Numbered from the stretch's first letter, positions 1 to 7,795 are shown. The stretch is DNA of 20,116 nucleotides from Anaerolineae bacterium (GCA_020848855.1 JADLHH010000127.1:1-20116), one strand, 5' to 3'. Notes: generated by a model not told the origin, from the letters alone. Translations and numbers: made by a program.

Positions 1-456
1 AATTGGGTGCAGGTCGGGCATCCCGATGATCGTATGCGGGTCGCCGTAGAGTTCGGGGTGGCGAGCGTACCAGCTCGAGTCGAAGTCGTAGATTTTGAGT
101 TCGGGGGGCCAGACGACGTGCGCCCAGCCGACGAACAGCACGCCGATTTTCAGGTCATCCAGTTCATGGCGCGCCGCCGTCGCCCGAAACGCGGCGACGA
201 AATCGCGCAGGTCGGCATAAGAGTGCGCCGCCCATTTCGCGGTGCGGCGGCTGAGCGTTGGGATCGGCTGCGATGGATCGCCCGTCCATTCGGTAACCAG
301 ATCGATCAGCCAGCCGACGTTGAAGAACATGCCGCGCCAGCCCTCGACCGCTTGCAGCAGCGGCGCAACACGCCCAACCAGCGTCTCGATCTGCGGCTGA
401 AGATCGGCGTCGGGGTCGAACCAGGTCAAATCCATTTCGAGGAAACGGTCGCTCAT
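1..456 (-). CDS. Unrecognised protein, last gene of the sugar operon (partial, C-terminus outside window)
   Basis: The first 152 residues are visible and no stop is reached before the window edge. The ATG (456-454) overlaps the TGA of the PfkB kinase gene in an ATGA arrangement, so translation is coupled and the protein almost certainly belongs to the same sugar pathway. The N-terminus begins MSDRFLEMDLTWFDPDADLQ and is rich in Trp. Two hydrophobic strand-like stretches, GWRGMFFNVGWLIDLV (about residues 42-57) and LKIGVLFVGWAHVVW (about 104-118), have the look of the first strands of a TIM barrel such as a glycoside hydrolase or sugar epimerase. That fold guess rests on pattern only. I do not recognise the family. 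It has no signal peptide, so it should act in the cytoplasm. Confidence 0.75.
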   Translation of the reverse strand, partial: MSDRFLEMDLTWFDPDADLQPQIETLVGRVAPLLQAVEGWRGMFFNVGWLIDLVTEWTGDPSQPIPTLSRRTAKWAAHSYADLRDFVAAFRATAARHELDDLKIGVLFVGWAHVVWPPELKIYDFDSSWYARHPELYGDPHTIIGMPDLHPI

Positions 457-1412
457 CGGTGCTTGTCCATCTCGGCGAGGATGGCGGGCAATTCGGGCAT
501 GGTCTGGGCGCCGCCCACACCGATCACGGTGAAGCCGGCGGCGACGCTGGCGAACAGCGCCCGCTGTTCGAGACTCCAGCCCTGCAGCGTGCCGTAAAGA
601 AAGCCCGCGTCGTAGGCGTCGCCTGCGCCGATAGTATCCTCGACTGCGCCGAGCACGATAGCGGATTGGTGGAACTGCCCACCCGCATGATAAACCGTCG
701 AGCCGTTCGCGCCCTGCTTGACAACCACCGTCCCAACGCCCCGGTCGAGCAGCAGCCGCGCCGCCGCGTCGAAATCCGCCGCGCCGGTGATGTTGCGCGC
801 TTCGCCATCGTCGCAGAACAGGATGTCGATATCGGGCAGCAGGTCTTCGAGCGCAGGCAGCCAGGGTGCGGGCATGGCGAACAGCGGAAACTGCGGGTCG
901 ATGCTGGTGATCAACCCGCGCGCTTTTGCCTCGCGGAACAGGTCGCGCGTGCCGCCGTGCCACGCCTCTCGGTGATGCAGGTAGCCGCCCTGATGCAGCA
1001 GCCGGGCATCCAGCAGGCGCTCGACTTCGTCGGGCGCGAACTCAGTCTGCCAGAGCGGGTGCGTCGGCAGGCGATAGATCAGAGGGCGCTTGCGGCTGCC
1101 GAACATGAGCGCGTACACGCCGATGCCGCCGAGCGTGCCAGGCACGCGCTCCACCGAGCCGGTATCGACGCCCGCCCGGTTGAGCGTATCTTCGATGAAA
1201 ATGCCGAGCGGGTCATCGGGCAGACACGAACTCACGCGCACGCTCAGACCGAGCCGGCCAAGATTCTGCACGGTGTAGCCGACCGACCCGGCGGCGGTCA
1301 TGTCCATCTGGGCGGGACCATCCCACGTTGGGATCGACTCCCAGTTGGGCGGTCCGTCGCCCTTGATCAGCAGGTCGATGTTGAGCGGCCCGACGACCGA
1401 AACGTCACGCAT
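453..1412 (-). CDS. PfkB/ribokinase-family carbohydrate kinase
   Basis: This 319-aa protein has the normal length for the PfkB family, which transfers phosphate from ATP to a sugar or sugar-like hydroxyl. The family's C-terminal signature is intact as DTIGAGDAYDAGF (residues 259-271), with the catalytic base Asp265 and the anion-hole Gly-Ala-Gly. The N-terminus MRDVSVVGPLNIDLLIKGDG and the AAGSVGYTVQNLGRLG stretch (about 40-55) match the substrate-binding side. The ATG start is preceded by GAGGGG at a good distance. Its gene follows the SIS-domain gene after a 102-bp repeat-bearing gap and overlaps the next gene by 4 bp. In the cytoplasm it would phosphorylate the sugar imported by the upstream ABC transporter. 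A PfkB kinase beside a SIS protein recalls amino-sugar or fructosamine (FrlD/FrlB-type) pathways, but the exact substrate is unknown. Confidence 0.93.
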   Translation of the reverse strand: MRDVSVVGPLNIDLLIKGDGPPNWESIPTWDGPAQMDMTAAGSVGYTVQNLGRLGLSVRVSSCLPDDPLGIFIEDTLNRAGVDTGSVERVPGTLGGIGVYALMFGSRKRPLIYRLPTHPLWQTEFAPDEVERLLDARLLHQGGYLHHREAWHGGTRDLFREAKARGLITSIDPQFPLFAMPAPWLPALEDLLPDIDILFCDDGEARNITGAADFDAAARLLLDRGVGTVVVKQGANGSTVYHAGGQFHQSAIVLGAVEDTIGAGDAYDAGFLYGTLQGWSLEQRALFASVAAGFTVIGVGGAQTMPELPAILAEMDKHR

Positions 1413-1514
1413 GGTCGACCCCTCAGCGCCGCCGGAGGCTTAAGCCCCCGGCTACGAAACTCGCGGCGACCCACTGAAGGGGTCGCTTCGGAACAGTTCG
1501 ACAGCGTTCGTTCA
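1413..1514. repeat. CCGGAGGC double-hairpin element, copy 1 (SIS-PfkB junction)
   Basis: The 102-bp junction holds two adjacent hairpins: CCGGAGGCTT (1432-1441) with AAGCCCCCGG (1442-1451), one mismatch, then GCGACCC (1466-1472) with GGGTCGC (1480-1486). The motif CCGGCTAC-G/A-AAAC follows the first hairpin, as in a second copy at 9691-9741. The second hairpin has a different stem sequence in the other copy but still pairs, so the structure is conserved rather than the letters. It sits between two genes of one operon, where it could act on mRNA stability or processing. Confidence 0.75.
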
Positions 1515-2759
1515 TCAGTGGGTATCTTTGGGGAACAGCCAGTTCCAGACTTTGGCGTGGCGCGGGATATTGGCGCGCTGGGTGTCCGGGTTGATGTTCC
1601 CCTGCGCGACCGCGCCCCAGTACGGCAGCAACTGACCCGGCAGAATCGCCAGAATCGAGAAGAGGATCGGGTCGGTCTCGTCGAGGCGGAACACGTCGTC
1701 CACCTGATCGGCGACTGCTTCGTCGTCCGGGCTGATGATGCCAATCGACGGCGACTTGAGCATGTAGGTCACCTGGGCGATGTCGCGCAGTTCACTGTAG
1801 GCGGGATCATCCTGCGGCGCGATGACGATGGTCAGGATGTTGGGCTGCGTCATGCCGAGCGCGCCGTGAATGTGCCGCCCGGCGCACATGGCTTTGGTCG
1901 GGATGTGGCTCATCTCGTCGTACTTGAGGGCGTATTCCTCGGCTGTACCCTCGTTCGCGCCGCTGCCGACCACCAGAATCGAGCGGATGTCCTTGTAGCG
2001 CGCCGAAACAATGCGGGCGCGCTCGCTCACCCAGTCGAACATGGCGTCGAACTTGTCGGCAGTGGCAAACAGCCGCGAACGCAGGTCGTTCCAGTCGCGG
2101 GCGTCGGGCTGCGTCAGCGCGCCGATTTCGAGCGCCAGCCAGATGGACGCGGCGAGGCGGGTCGTGTAGTGGAAGGTGTCCGAGCCGCCGGTGTCGAAGC
2201 CGCCGGAGCAGACAATCGACTCGTCGCATTTCTGGGTGATCGGGCTGCCGGCGATGCTGGTGAACGCTACCTGATACGCCCCAAGCTCTTTCGCTCTGGC
2301 GGCGGCGCGGTTGCTGTCGACGGTGCTGCCGCTGCCGGAGTAAGAGAAGAAGACGGTGCGCGAAAAATCGATAGGGTGTTCATATTTGACGTATTCGAGC
2401 GAGTCGAGGTCGCGCGCGTCCCAGCCCGCCCAGTGCCAGAACGCCTGCGAGGCGGTGTGAGCAACGAACTGCGACGTGCCCAAGCCGTGCCCCGCCATGC
2501 CGCGAAAGCCGCGCTCGACCAGCCGTTTGGCAATCGCCGGGACGACATCGCGGTTGTTGGCGAACGTTCCGCGCAGCGCCGCGCCCTGGCTCTTGATATC
2601 GCCGTAGAGGTTGAAAGGGTGCTGCGTCTTCGGCTCGGTGCCGAGCGCGCGGTACATGATCGAGTGTTCCGCCGTGCCCTCGATATGCCGCCGGATGTCG
2701 CCTTCAATCCCCCACTGCTTAATGCGCTTGCCCGTCTCGCGCTCGTATTGATCCGTCAT
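1515..2759 (-). CDS. SIS-domain phosphosugar isomerase/deaminase-like protein
   Basis: This 414-aa protein carries two sugar isomerase (SIS) lobes. The first has GHGLGTSQFVAH (about residues 90-101) and the classic phosphate-binding FFSYSGSGSTVDS (137-149), followed by GAYQVAFTSIAGSPI and CDESIVCSGG. The second starts at ILVVGSGANEGTAEEYALKY (about 265-284). The C-terminal NPDTQRANIP resembles the tail region of GlmS/AgaS-type proteins. Such enzymes isomerise, deaminate or deglycate phosphosugars. It lacks a glutamine amidotransferase domain, so it is not a full GlmS. Start: ATG preceded by GAGGAG at 9 nt. It lies between the transporter ATPase gene and the PfkB kinase gene, which suggests it acts on the phosphorylated form of the imported sugar. 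AgaS-like (galactosamine) or FrlB-like (fructosamine) activity are both possible. Confidence 0.9.
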   Translation of the reverse strand: MTDQYERETGKRIKQWGIEGDIRRHIEGTAEHSIMYRALGTEPKTQHPFNLYGDIKSQGAALRGTFANNRDVVPAIAKRLVERGFRGMAGHGLGTSQFVAHTASQAFWHWAGWDARDLDSLEYVKYEHPIDFSRTVFFSYSGSGSTVDSNRAAARAKELGAYQVAFTSIAGSPITQKCDESIVCSGGFDTGGSDTFHYTTRLAASIWLALEIGALTQPDARDWNDLRSRLFATADKFDAMFDWVSERARIVSARYKDIRSILVVGSGANEGTAEEYALKYDEMSHIPTKAMCAGRHIHGALGMTQPNILTIVIAPQDDPAYSELRDIAQVTYMLKSPSIGIISPDDEAVADQVDDVFRLDETDPILFSILAILPGQLLPYWGAVAQGNINPDTQRANIPRHAKVWNWLFPKDTH

Positions 2760-2875
2760 GAAATTTGCTCCTCAAGAGAATAGTGCTGGGCAACCTTCGG
2801 TTGCTTGCCGAGTACTGAGTTCTGAGTCAAAAACAAAACACGGGCGGGGCGTGCCTCGCCCCTACTTCATTACCA
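2760..2875. repeat. Compound palindromic junction (ATPase-SIS)
   Basis: Between the ATPase and SIS genes lie three repeat-like pieces in a row: a small perfect hairpin GCAACCTTCGGTTGC (2790-2804), an AGTACTGAGTTCTGAGTC stretch (2811-2828), and a GGGGCG/CGCCCC hairpin (2846-2851 with 2857-2862) followed by CTAC. The last belongs to the GTAGGGGC palindrome family seen elsewhere in the window. The SIS ribosome-binding site lies outside these elements. Confidence 0.7.
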
Positions 2876-4384
2876 TCACGTTACGGGTGTTGCTTCGCTG
2901 GTTTCGCCGAGGGCGTGGCGCAGGATTTCGGTTTGCGTTGCCGTCTGTCCATCGAGGTCGGCGGCGATACGCCCTTCGCGCATGACTAGAATTCGCTGCG
3001 CCAAGCCGAGAATTTCGACCAGCTCGGACGAGATCAGCAGGACGGCGCGCCCGGCTTGCGCCTGCGCGGCGATAAACTGGTAGAGGTCGAACTTCACGCC
3101 CACGTCAATGCCTTGTGTCGGCTCCATGAAGATCAAAATTTCAGGGTCGAGCGCGAGGCACTTCGCCAGCGCGACTTTCTGCTGGTTGCCGCCGCTCAGG
3201 TTCAGCACCAACTGCTCGATGCCCGGCGTCTTGATGTCGAGCGCTTTGACCTGCGCCTGTGCGACCTCGCGCTCGCGTTCGGGGCTGACAAAGCCGAACG
3301 GGTTGGCGATGCGCCGCAGCACCGGCAGGGCGATGTTTTTACGGATACTCATCTCCTGCAAGATACCTTCGGCTTTGCGGTCTTCCGGCAGGTAGATCAA
3401 GCCGCGCGCCATCGCCCGTTCCGGCGACGGCTTGAACGCCGCGCCCTTGAGCAGGATACTGCCACCGTCGAGCGGCAGATCGCCAAACAGCGCGCGACCC
3501 AGCTCGCTCTTGCCGCTGCCGGACAAGCCGGCGACCGCCAGCACCTCGCCACGATGCAGACTGACGCTCACGTCGTCCAGCAAGCCGCGCGCGCGCAGAT
3601 GCTCGGCACGCAGGACTTCTTCGCCATAATGGGTCGACTTCGCCGGAAAGACGCCCACCAGCTTGCGCCCGATCATGTCCTCGATCAGCGAATCGCGGGT
3701 GACCGCGCTGATCGGCTTGGTGCTGATGTGTCCGCCATCGCGCAGCACGGTTACGGCGTCTGCCAGCCGGAAGATTTCTTCGAGCCGGTGCGAGACGTAC
3801 AGAATGGTCACGCCCTGCGCCTTGAGCCGGTCAACGATGGTGAACAGCGCCTCGACTTCGGTCTGGTTGAGCGCCGAAGTCGGCTCGTCCATGATCAGCA
3901 GCTTGCTGTCGTTGAGCAGCGCCTTGGCAATTTCGACGACCTGCCGCTCGCTGACTTTGAGCAGCCCGACCGGGCAGTCCAGCGGCAGATAGGCGGCGTT
4001 CAGCCGCTCCATCACGCGCCGGGTCTGCTCGTGCATGGACTTCACGTCCATCCAGCCGCCGCGTGAATGTGGCTCCTTGCCGAGCATAACGTTCTGCATC
4101 ACCGTGCGGTCGGGCAGCAGGTTGAACACCTGGTAAATCGTAGCGACGCCCGAATCCAGCGCGGCGCGCGGGTCACGAGGGGTGTAGGGCGCGCCGTCGA
4201 GCGTGATCGTCCCGCCGTCCGCCTGCTCCGCGCCCGCCAGAATCTTGATCAGCGTCGATTTGCCCGCGCCGTTTTCGCCGACGAGCGCGTGAACCTGCCC
4301 GCGCTCGATTTCGAACGAGACGCCGCGCAGCGCCTGGACGCCCGGATAGGCTTTGCTGACGTTTTCCAGCCGCAGGAAGCTCAT
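2876..4384 (-). CDS. Sugar ABC transporter, duplicated ATP-binding subunit (RbsA/MglA type)
   Basis: About 502 aa with two nucleotide-binding domains, the normal layout for ribose/galactose-type sugar importers. Domain 1 has Walker A GENGAGKS (about 36-43), the C-loop variant VSERQ (144-148) and Walker B LIMDEPTSAL (Asp166, Glu167) with the switch histidine in VSHR. Domain 2 has GLSGSGKS (286-293) and LSGGNQQ (396-402), but its Walker B reads ILIFMEPTQGIDVG, so the usual Asp before Glu421 is Met. I chose the ATG at 4384. A GTG two codons upstream (4390) is also possible, since AAGG and GCAGGG lie upstream of both. The subunit would energise the permease encoded 52 bp upstream, on the cytoplasmic face of the membrane. 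Confidence 0.95.
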   Translation of the reverse strand: MSFLRLENVSKAYPGVQALRGVSFEIERGQVHALVGENGAGKSTLIKILAGAEQADGGTITLDGAPYTPRDPRAALDSGVATIYQVFNLLPDRTVMQNVMLGKEPHSRGGWMDVKSMHEQTRRVMERLNAAYLPLDCPVGLLKVSERQVVEIAKALLNDSKLLIMDEPTSALNQTEVEALFTIVDRLKAQGVTILYVSHRLEEIFRLADAVTVLRDGGHISTKPISAVTRDSLIEDMIGRKLVGVFPAKSTHYGEEVLRAEHLRARGLLDDVSVSLHRGEVLAVAGLSGSGKSELGRALFGDLPLDGGSILLKGAAFKPSPERAMARGLIYLPEDRKAEGILQEMSIRKNIALPVLRRIANPFGFVSPEREREVAQAQVKALDIKTPGIEQLVLNLSGGNQQKVALAKCLALDPEILIFMEPTQGIDVGVKFDLYQFIAAQAQAGRAVLLISSELVEILGLAQRILVMREGRIAADLDGQTATQTEILRHALGETSEATPVT

Positions 4385-4396
4385 ACGCACCCTGCC

Positions 4397-4424
4397 TTGG
4401 GCGCAGCGTGCTGCGCCCCTACAA
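4397..4424. repeat. GTAGGGGC-family palindrome (permease-ATPase junction)
   Basis: GGGCGCAGC (4399-4407) pairs perfectly with GCTGCGCCC (4410-4418), leaving a two-base loop and the family tail CCTACA. It fills most of the 52-bp gap between the permease stop and the ATPase start, so it lies in the leader from which the ATPase is translated. Confidence 0.8.
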
Positions 4425-4436
4425 GCACGATGGGGG

Positions 4437-5420
4437 TCATACGCGCAGCGTCCTCAGGCGATCCAGCGAGAGGGCGACGATCAGGATCAAGCCGGAGATG
4501 ACGCGCTGGGTGTAAATGCTGATGTTGAGCAGCACCATGCCGTTGGTGATGGTTGTCAGGAAGATGGCGGCGATGAGCGTGTTGAAGATTTTGCCGCGCC
4601 CGCCGGTCAGGCTCGCGCCGCCCAGCACCACTGCCGTCAGGATGGGGAACAGGAAGTCCGACCCCATGCCGGCGGTCGCCGTGCCCTGCCGCGCGATCTG
4701 CATGATACCACCGCACGCCGCCAGCATCCCGGCGAGGATGTAGGTAGCGACCTTGACCCGGTTGACGTTGACGCCGGAAAGCCACGCCGCCTTGCTGTTG
4801 TTGCCGCTGGCGAAGACGTAAGCGCCGTAGGTCGTGCGGCGCAGAACGATGAACGCCACCCCATAGAACACGAACAGGACGATCACGGGTACGGGGATGG
4901 CATCGAACAGCGTGCCGCTCGACAGGAGCTTGATGTCGTTGATCGGGTCGCCAAAGATCGTCTTGCCCTGTGTCATCATGAACGCCAAGCCTTCAAGGAT
5001 GCTCATCATGCCTAACGTCGTGATGATGGCGTTGATCTTCAGCCGGGTGATCACCAGTCCGTTGATCAGCCCGATCGCGCCGCCCAGCGCCAGCGTGATG
5101 ACGGCAGCAAGCACCGGGGGCAGCTCGTTATTGACCATCAGCGACGCCATGACGACGCCGGTCAGCGACAGATTCGCCGCCAGCGATAAGTCCATGTCGC
5201 CCAGCAGAATGATGTAGTGCGCGCCGATGGCAACCACGCCGATGATCGACGCCTGCCGCAGAACGGTGAACAGGTTATTGGTCGTGGCGAAATTGCGCGT
5301 GTTGAGCGCCAGATACACCGCCCACAGGATGAAGATGACGATGAACCCCTGCTCGCCGATCCACTGGATGGTGCGCCGCCCGGTGGACGATTCGCCGCGC
5401 GTATATTGTTGTGAAGCCAT
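4437..5420 (-). CDS. Sugar ABC transporter permease (RbsC-like, BPD_transp_2 family)
   Basis: About 327 aa, largely hydrophobic with eight to ten predicted membrane spans, the usual size for RbsC-type permeases. Family landmarks are GDMDLSLAANLSLTGVV (E. coli RbsC has the comparable GIDLSVG), GLINGLVITRLKINAIITTLGMM and TAVVLGGASLTGGRGKIFNT, the last of which resembles the coupling region that contacts the ATPase. I chose the ATG at 5420, giving MASQQYTRGES with GGAA upstream. A TTG four codons earlier (5432) is the alternative. It forms the inner-membrane channel for the sugar delivered by the binding protein encoded upstream. The substrate is not deducible from the sequence. Confidence 0.95.
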   Translation of the reverse strand: MASQQYTRGESSTGRRTIQWIGEQGFIVIFILWAVYLALNTRNFATTNNLFTVLRQASIIGVVAIGAHYIILLGDMDLSLAANLSLTGVVMASLMVNNELPPVLAAVITLALGGAIGLINGLVITRLKINAIITTLGMMSILEGLAFMMTQGKTIFGDPINDIKLLSSGTLFDAIPVPVIVLFVFYGVAFIVLRRTTYGAYVFASGNNSKAAWLSGVNVNRVKVATYILAGMLAACGGIMQIARQGTATAGMGSDFLFPILTAVVLGGASLTGGRGKIFNTLIAAIFLTTITNGMVLLNISIYTQRVISGLILIVALSLDRLRTLRV

Positions 5421-5461
5421 TGGTTGTTCCAAAGGTTGTTCGAAATAAGATTTCGCAATTG

Positions 5462-5618
5462 CCCTTCACCCTGCGCGACCATGCAACCCTTCGGTTTGCG
5501 ATGGTCGCCCTTCCCTCTCCCACGCAAGCGGGGAGAGGGAGAATTCAGGCTCCACAATCCCCTCTCCCCATGCCTGTGGGAGAGGGGAAGCTGAGCGAAG
5601 CTCAGCAGGGGTGAGGGG
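5462..5618. repeat. CCCTCACCC compound hairpin element, copy 1 (binding protein-permease junction)
   Basis: The outer arms CCCTTCACCC (5462-5471) and GGGTGAGGGG (5609-5618) enclose nested hairpins: GCGACCAT with ATGGTCGC, CCCTCTCCC with GGGAGAGGG, CCCCTCTCCC with GGGAGAGGGG, and AGCTGAGC-gaa-GCTCAGC. A small imperfect GCAACCC-ttc-GGTTTGC hairpin sits at 5483-5499. The element lies exactly where ABC importers often need less downstream than upstream mRNA, since binding protein is used in excess over permease. A role as a differential-expression element is inference. Confidence 0.8.
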
Positions 5619-5624
5619 TCTTAA

Positions 5625-6638
5625 TCAGCCCGACGTGTCCTTGCTGATCAGCGTAGTCGGGACGGCGATATTCTGCGGGAATTCGCTGCCCGCCAGCAGA
5701 CGCACGGCAGCGTTGGCAGACATCACGCCCGTTTCCGCCGGGGACGTGTCGACCGTGCCGCGATACATGCCACCGGCGGCGATCAGCTCCCGCGCCTGCT
5801 CTTCGGCGTCGATGCCGACGATGATGGCGTCTTCGCGGTTGGCGTTGGCGAGCGCCTGCATCGCACCGTAAGCGCCAGCATCGTTGATGCTGACGACCAC
5901 GTTGATTTCGGGATGCTCGATCAACGCCGATTCAATCGAGTTCAAGCCGAATTCTGTCGTGCCGCCGAGATAATTTCCGACGATGACGGCGTTCGGCGCG
6001 CCGGCTTCAATCGCCGCGCGGATGGCGTCGGCGCGGATGACCACGTTCGCGACATCCGGGTAGTCGAGGATAGCGACATTGGCTTCACCGCCGAGTTCGT
6101 CGGTGATCAATTGCGCGGCGTACTCGCCCGCCGCCGTGCCGAGGTCGGCGTCTTCAATGCTGATGGTCACGCCGCCGAGGTCGGCAAGCTGACGACCGGC
6201 ATACTGGACGATCTGCACGCCCTGCTCGGCGGCAGCTTCAAGCGCCGACTGCACGCTGGGCGGGTCGAACAGGCAGACGATCAGGACTTTCGCGCCGCTG
6301 GAGGTGAAGTTCTCGATGGCGCTGATCTGCTTCTCGACGTTGATTTCCGAGTCGAACAACTGGGCATTGACGCCAAGTTCTTCCAGCCGCGCCTGCGCCG
6401 ACTCTGCCACAGTCGAGTGGTATTCGGTCGAGAGCGTGCAGGCGATGATGCCGACGAAACCATCGTCGCCGAGCGCGGCAATCGCGGCAGCGACTTCGTC
6501 GTCCGACGGTACGAGGTCTGCCGCCGTGCCGAGCGCCGGCGCTTCAGCGGTGGCTTCGGGGGTCGCCTCCTGCGCGTGAACGGCAAGGGCGCTGAACGCC
6601 AGAACAAGAACAAGGATGAGATAAATGGGCTTTTTCAT
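5625..6638 (-). CDS. Sugar ABC transporter substrate-binding protein (periplasmic binding protein, RbsB-like)
   Basis: This 337-aa protein begins with a clear signal peptide, MKKPIYLILVLVLAFSALAV, with a likely cut after HA at residue 22. There is no lipobox cysteine. A flexible acidic/Ala/Pro linker (QEATPEATAEAPA) follows, typical of Anaerolineae exported proteins. The mature part is a Peripla_BP_4 fold: GFVGIIACTLSTEYHSTVAE, then VEKQISAIENFTSSGAKVLIVC, and NVVVSINDAGAYGAMQAL and AIIVGIDAEEQARELI in the second lobe. The ATG follows GGAG at a good distance. It is first of the transport genes after the regulator and would capture the sugar outside the membrane. An upstream TTTTGTGAAT (6652-6661 complement) repeats half of the SorC operator candidate, so it may have its own regulation. 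Confidence 0.95.
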   Translation of the reverse strand: MKKPIYLILVLVLAFSALAVHAQEATPEATAEAPALGTAADLVPSDDEVAAAIAALGDDGFVGIIACTLSTEYHSTVAESAQARLEELGVNAQLFDSEINVEKQISAIENFTSSGAKVLIVCLFDPPSVQSALEAAAEQGVQIVQYAGRQLADLGGVTISIEDADLGTAAGEYAAQLITDELGGEANVAILDYPDVANVVIRADAIRAAIEAGAPNAVIVGNYLGGTTEFGLNSIESALIEHPEINVVVSINDAGAYGAMQALANANREDAIIVGIDAEEQARELIAAGGMYRGTVDTSPAETGVMSANAAVRLLAGSEFPQNIAVPTTLISKDTSG

Positions 6639-6701
6639 GGCTCCGCTCCTCTATTCACAAAACGATCATCACGTGCGCGGTTAAAGGCGGCGTTCCTCCT
6701 T
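6639..6701 (-). promoter_or_regulatory. Regulator-binding protein junction with hairpin and operator half-site
   Basis: Read on the minus strand, AAAGGAGG pairs with CCGCCTTT across an AACG loop (one A-G mismatch). It includes a strong AGGAGG with no start codon at a usable distance. Downstream, TTTTGTGAAT matches nine bases of the operator candidate at 7721-7740. I see no convincing -35/-10 pair here, so the binding-protein gene may be transcribed mainly from the sorC promoter. Confidence 0.4.
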
Positions 6702-7688
6702 TCAGGTGTTCTCGTCTTCGAGGCGCAGCAGCGCCTGTAGGGTATGCTCGTCGCTCACGAGCGCGTTAACGTAGCCGCCCCGCAGCGCGCCGAGCAGCGG
6801 CGCGACTTTGTCGTCGCCGCCCGCCACACCTATCGAGAGCGGCGCCGCGTGCAGGTGTTCCAGCTCGATGCCGACGATGCGGTCGGCAAACGCGGTGGAC
6901 TGTTCCTTACCGTCGATGTCGAAGAAGCGCCCACAGATATCACCGACGGCGCGCCCGCGCAGATCGCCCAGTTCGTGGTCGCGGATCAAGCCAACGCGGG
7001 CGTACAACTGGTCGCTTTCCAGCGTGCCGAGACCGACGACGTAGACATCCGCCGAACTCGCCAGCCCCAACGAGTGCCGCAGCGTCGGGTTGGCGGCGAC
7101 AAACTCCGCCGCGTTCCCCGAACCGAGAATCGCCGGGGCGCTGACGTAGTGCGCCTGCCCGCCGAGCGAGTCGGCGGCTTTGCGGGCGATCTCGTTGTAG
7201 TCGATGTGGTGCGCCTCGTGCCCGATGCTGCCCATCGCCTGCACGACGCTCACCCCGGCAATCGAGCGCTTTGAGAGCGCGTCGACCGTCGCACGGAGCG
7301 TGCGCCCACAGCCGAGCGCCAGCTTCATACCGGGCTGGAGGACTTCAGCCAGGTAATTGGCAGCGAAGCGCCCGATCATGGCGCGCTGGGCATCCGGCTC
7401 GTCGCTGAAGGTCGGCGCGATGACGACGGCTTTCAGGTGGGGATAGCGCCCGCGCAGGGCGCGCCCCAGCGCGTCGAACGTCCACTCCGGGGCGGCAATC
7501 GTGATCTGGACGATGCCAAGCTCGCGGGCGGTGGTCAGGTAGCGCGAAATCAGGCTGCGCGAAAGACCGAGGCTGCGGGCGATTTCCGCCTGCGTCTGAT
7601 CCTCCTGGTAGTAGGCGCGCGCCACCTCGACCAGCCGAGCAATGTATGCATCCGAGTTCTTCACGTTCGTGATTTCACGTTTGTTCAT
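6702..7688 (-). CDS. SorC/DeoR-type sugar-responsive transcriptional regulator
   Basis: This 328-aa protein has the full SorC layout. An N-terminal helix-turn-helix reads QTQAEIARSLGLSRSLISRYL (about 32-52). The C-terminal sugar-phosphate-binding domain shows LALGCGRTL (about 124-132) and the family's closing block GVAGGDDKVAPLLGALRGG with NALVSDEHTLQALL. SorC proteins sense a phosphorylated sugar from the pathway they control, which fits the kinase gene downstream. The ATG at 7688 has no Shine-Dalgarno. However, a promoter 7 nt upstream would put the transcript start on the ATG, so the mRNA is probably leaderless. Two inverted repeats flank the start and suggest autoregulation. It heads the operon and is followed by the binding-protein gene after 63 bp. 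Confidence 0.93.
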   Translation of the reverse strand: MNKREITNVKNSDAYIARLVEVARAYYQEDQTQAEIARSLGLSRSLISRYLTTARELGIVQITIAAPEWTFDALGRALRGRYPHLKAVVIAPTFSDEPDAQRAMIGRFAANYLAEVLQPGMKLALGCGRTLRATVDALSKRSIAGVSVVQAMGSIGHEAHHIDYNEIARKAADSLGGQAHYVSAPAILGSGNAAEFVAANPTLRHSLGLASSADVYVVGLGTLESDQLYARVGLIRDHELGDLRGRAVGDICGRFFDIDGKEQSTAFADRIVGIELEHLHAAPLSIGVAGGDDKVAPLLGALRGGYVNALVSDEHTLQALLRLEDENT

Positions 7689-7740
7689 AAGTTGACTGTA
7701 GCGTGCGGCTGCACACCTGTCAAATCACATTTGTGAATTG
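7657..7740. promoter_or_regulatory. Two SorC operator candidates around the operon start
   Basis: Site 1 (7721-7740) is CAA-a-TCACA-tt-TGTGA-a-TTG, a near-perfect palindrome that overlaps the -35 and is centred about 42 bp upstream of the presumed start. Site 2 (7661-7672) is TCACG-tt-CGTGA, perfect, with an extra TCACG at 7675-7679, inside the first codons of sorC. The centres are 64 bp apart, close to six helical turns, so a tetrameric regulator could bind both on one DNA face. Assignment to SorC is inference. Confidence 0.5.
7695..7723 (-). promoter_or_regulatory. Promoter of the sugar operon (near consensus)
   Basis: On the minus strand a perfect -35 TTGACA (7723-7718) is separated by exactly 17 bp from -10 TACAGT (7700-7695). 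The A of the sorC ATG is the seventh base after the -10, so initiation there gives a leaderless message. This explains the absence of a ribosome-binding site. Confidence 0.7.
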
Positions 7741-7795
7741 AGGAAGCATGTGGGTTTGCCATGCCCACAACGAGCACGTTGCGAGATCGAACGGC

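Noticed and set aside
459..2783. A 774-codon open frame on the plus strand
   Set aside because: It lies antisense to the PfkB and SIS genes, has low-complexity Arg/Ala/Asp-rich translation and no known motifs. Long antisense frames are common in high-GC DNA.
7725..7736. TCACA-tt-TGTGA considered as a CRP site
   Set aside because: CRP sites have TGTGA first and TCACA second with a 6-bp spacer. Here the order is inverted and the spacer is 2 bp, so a SorC operator is a better guess.
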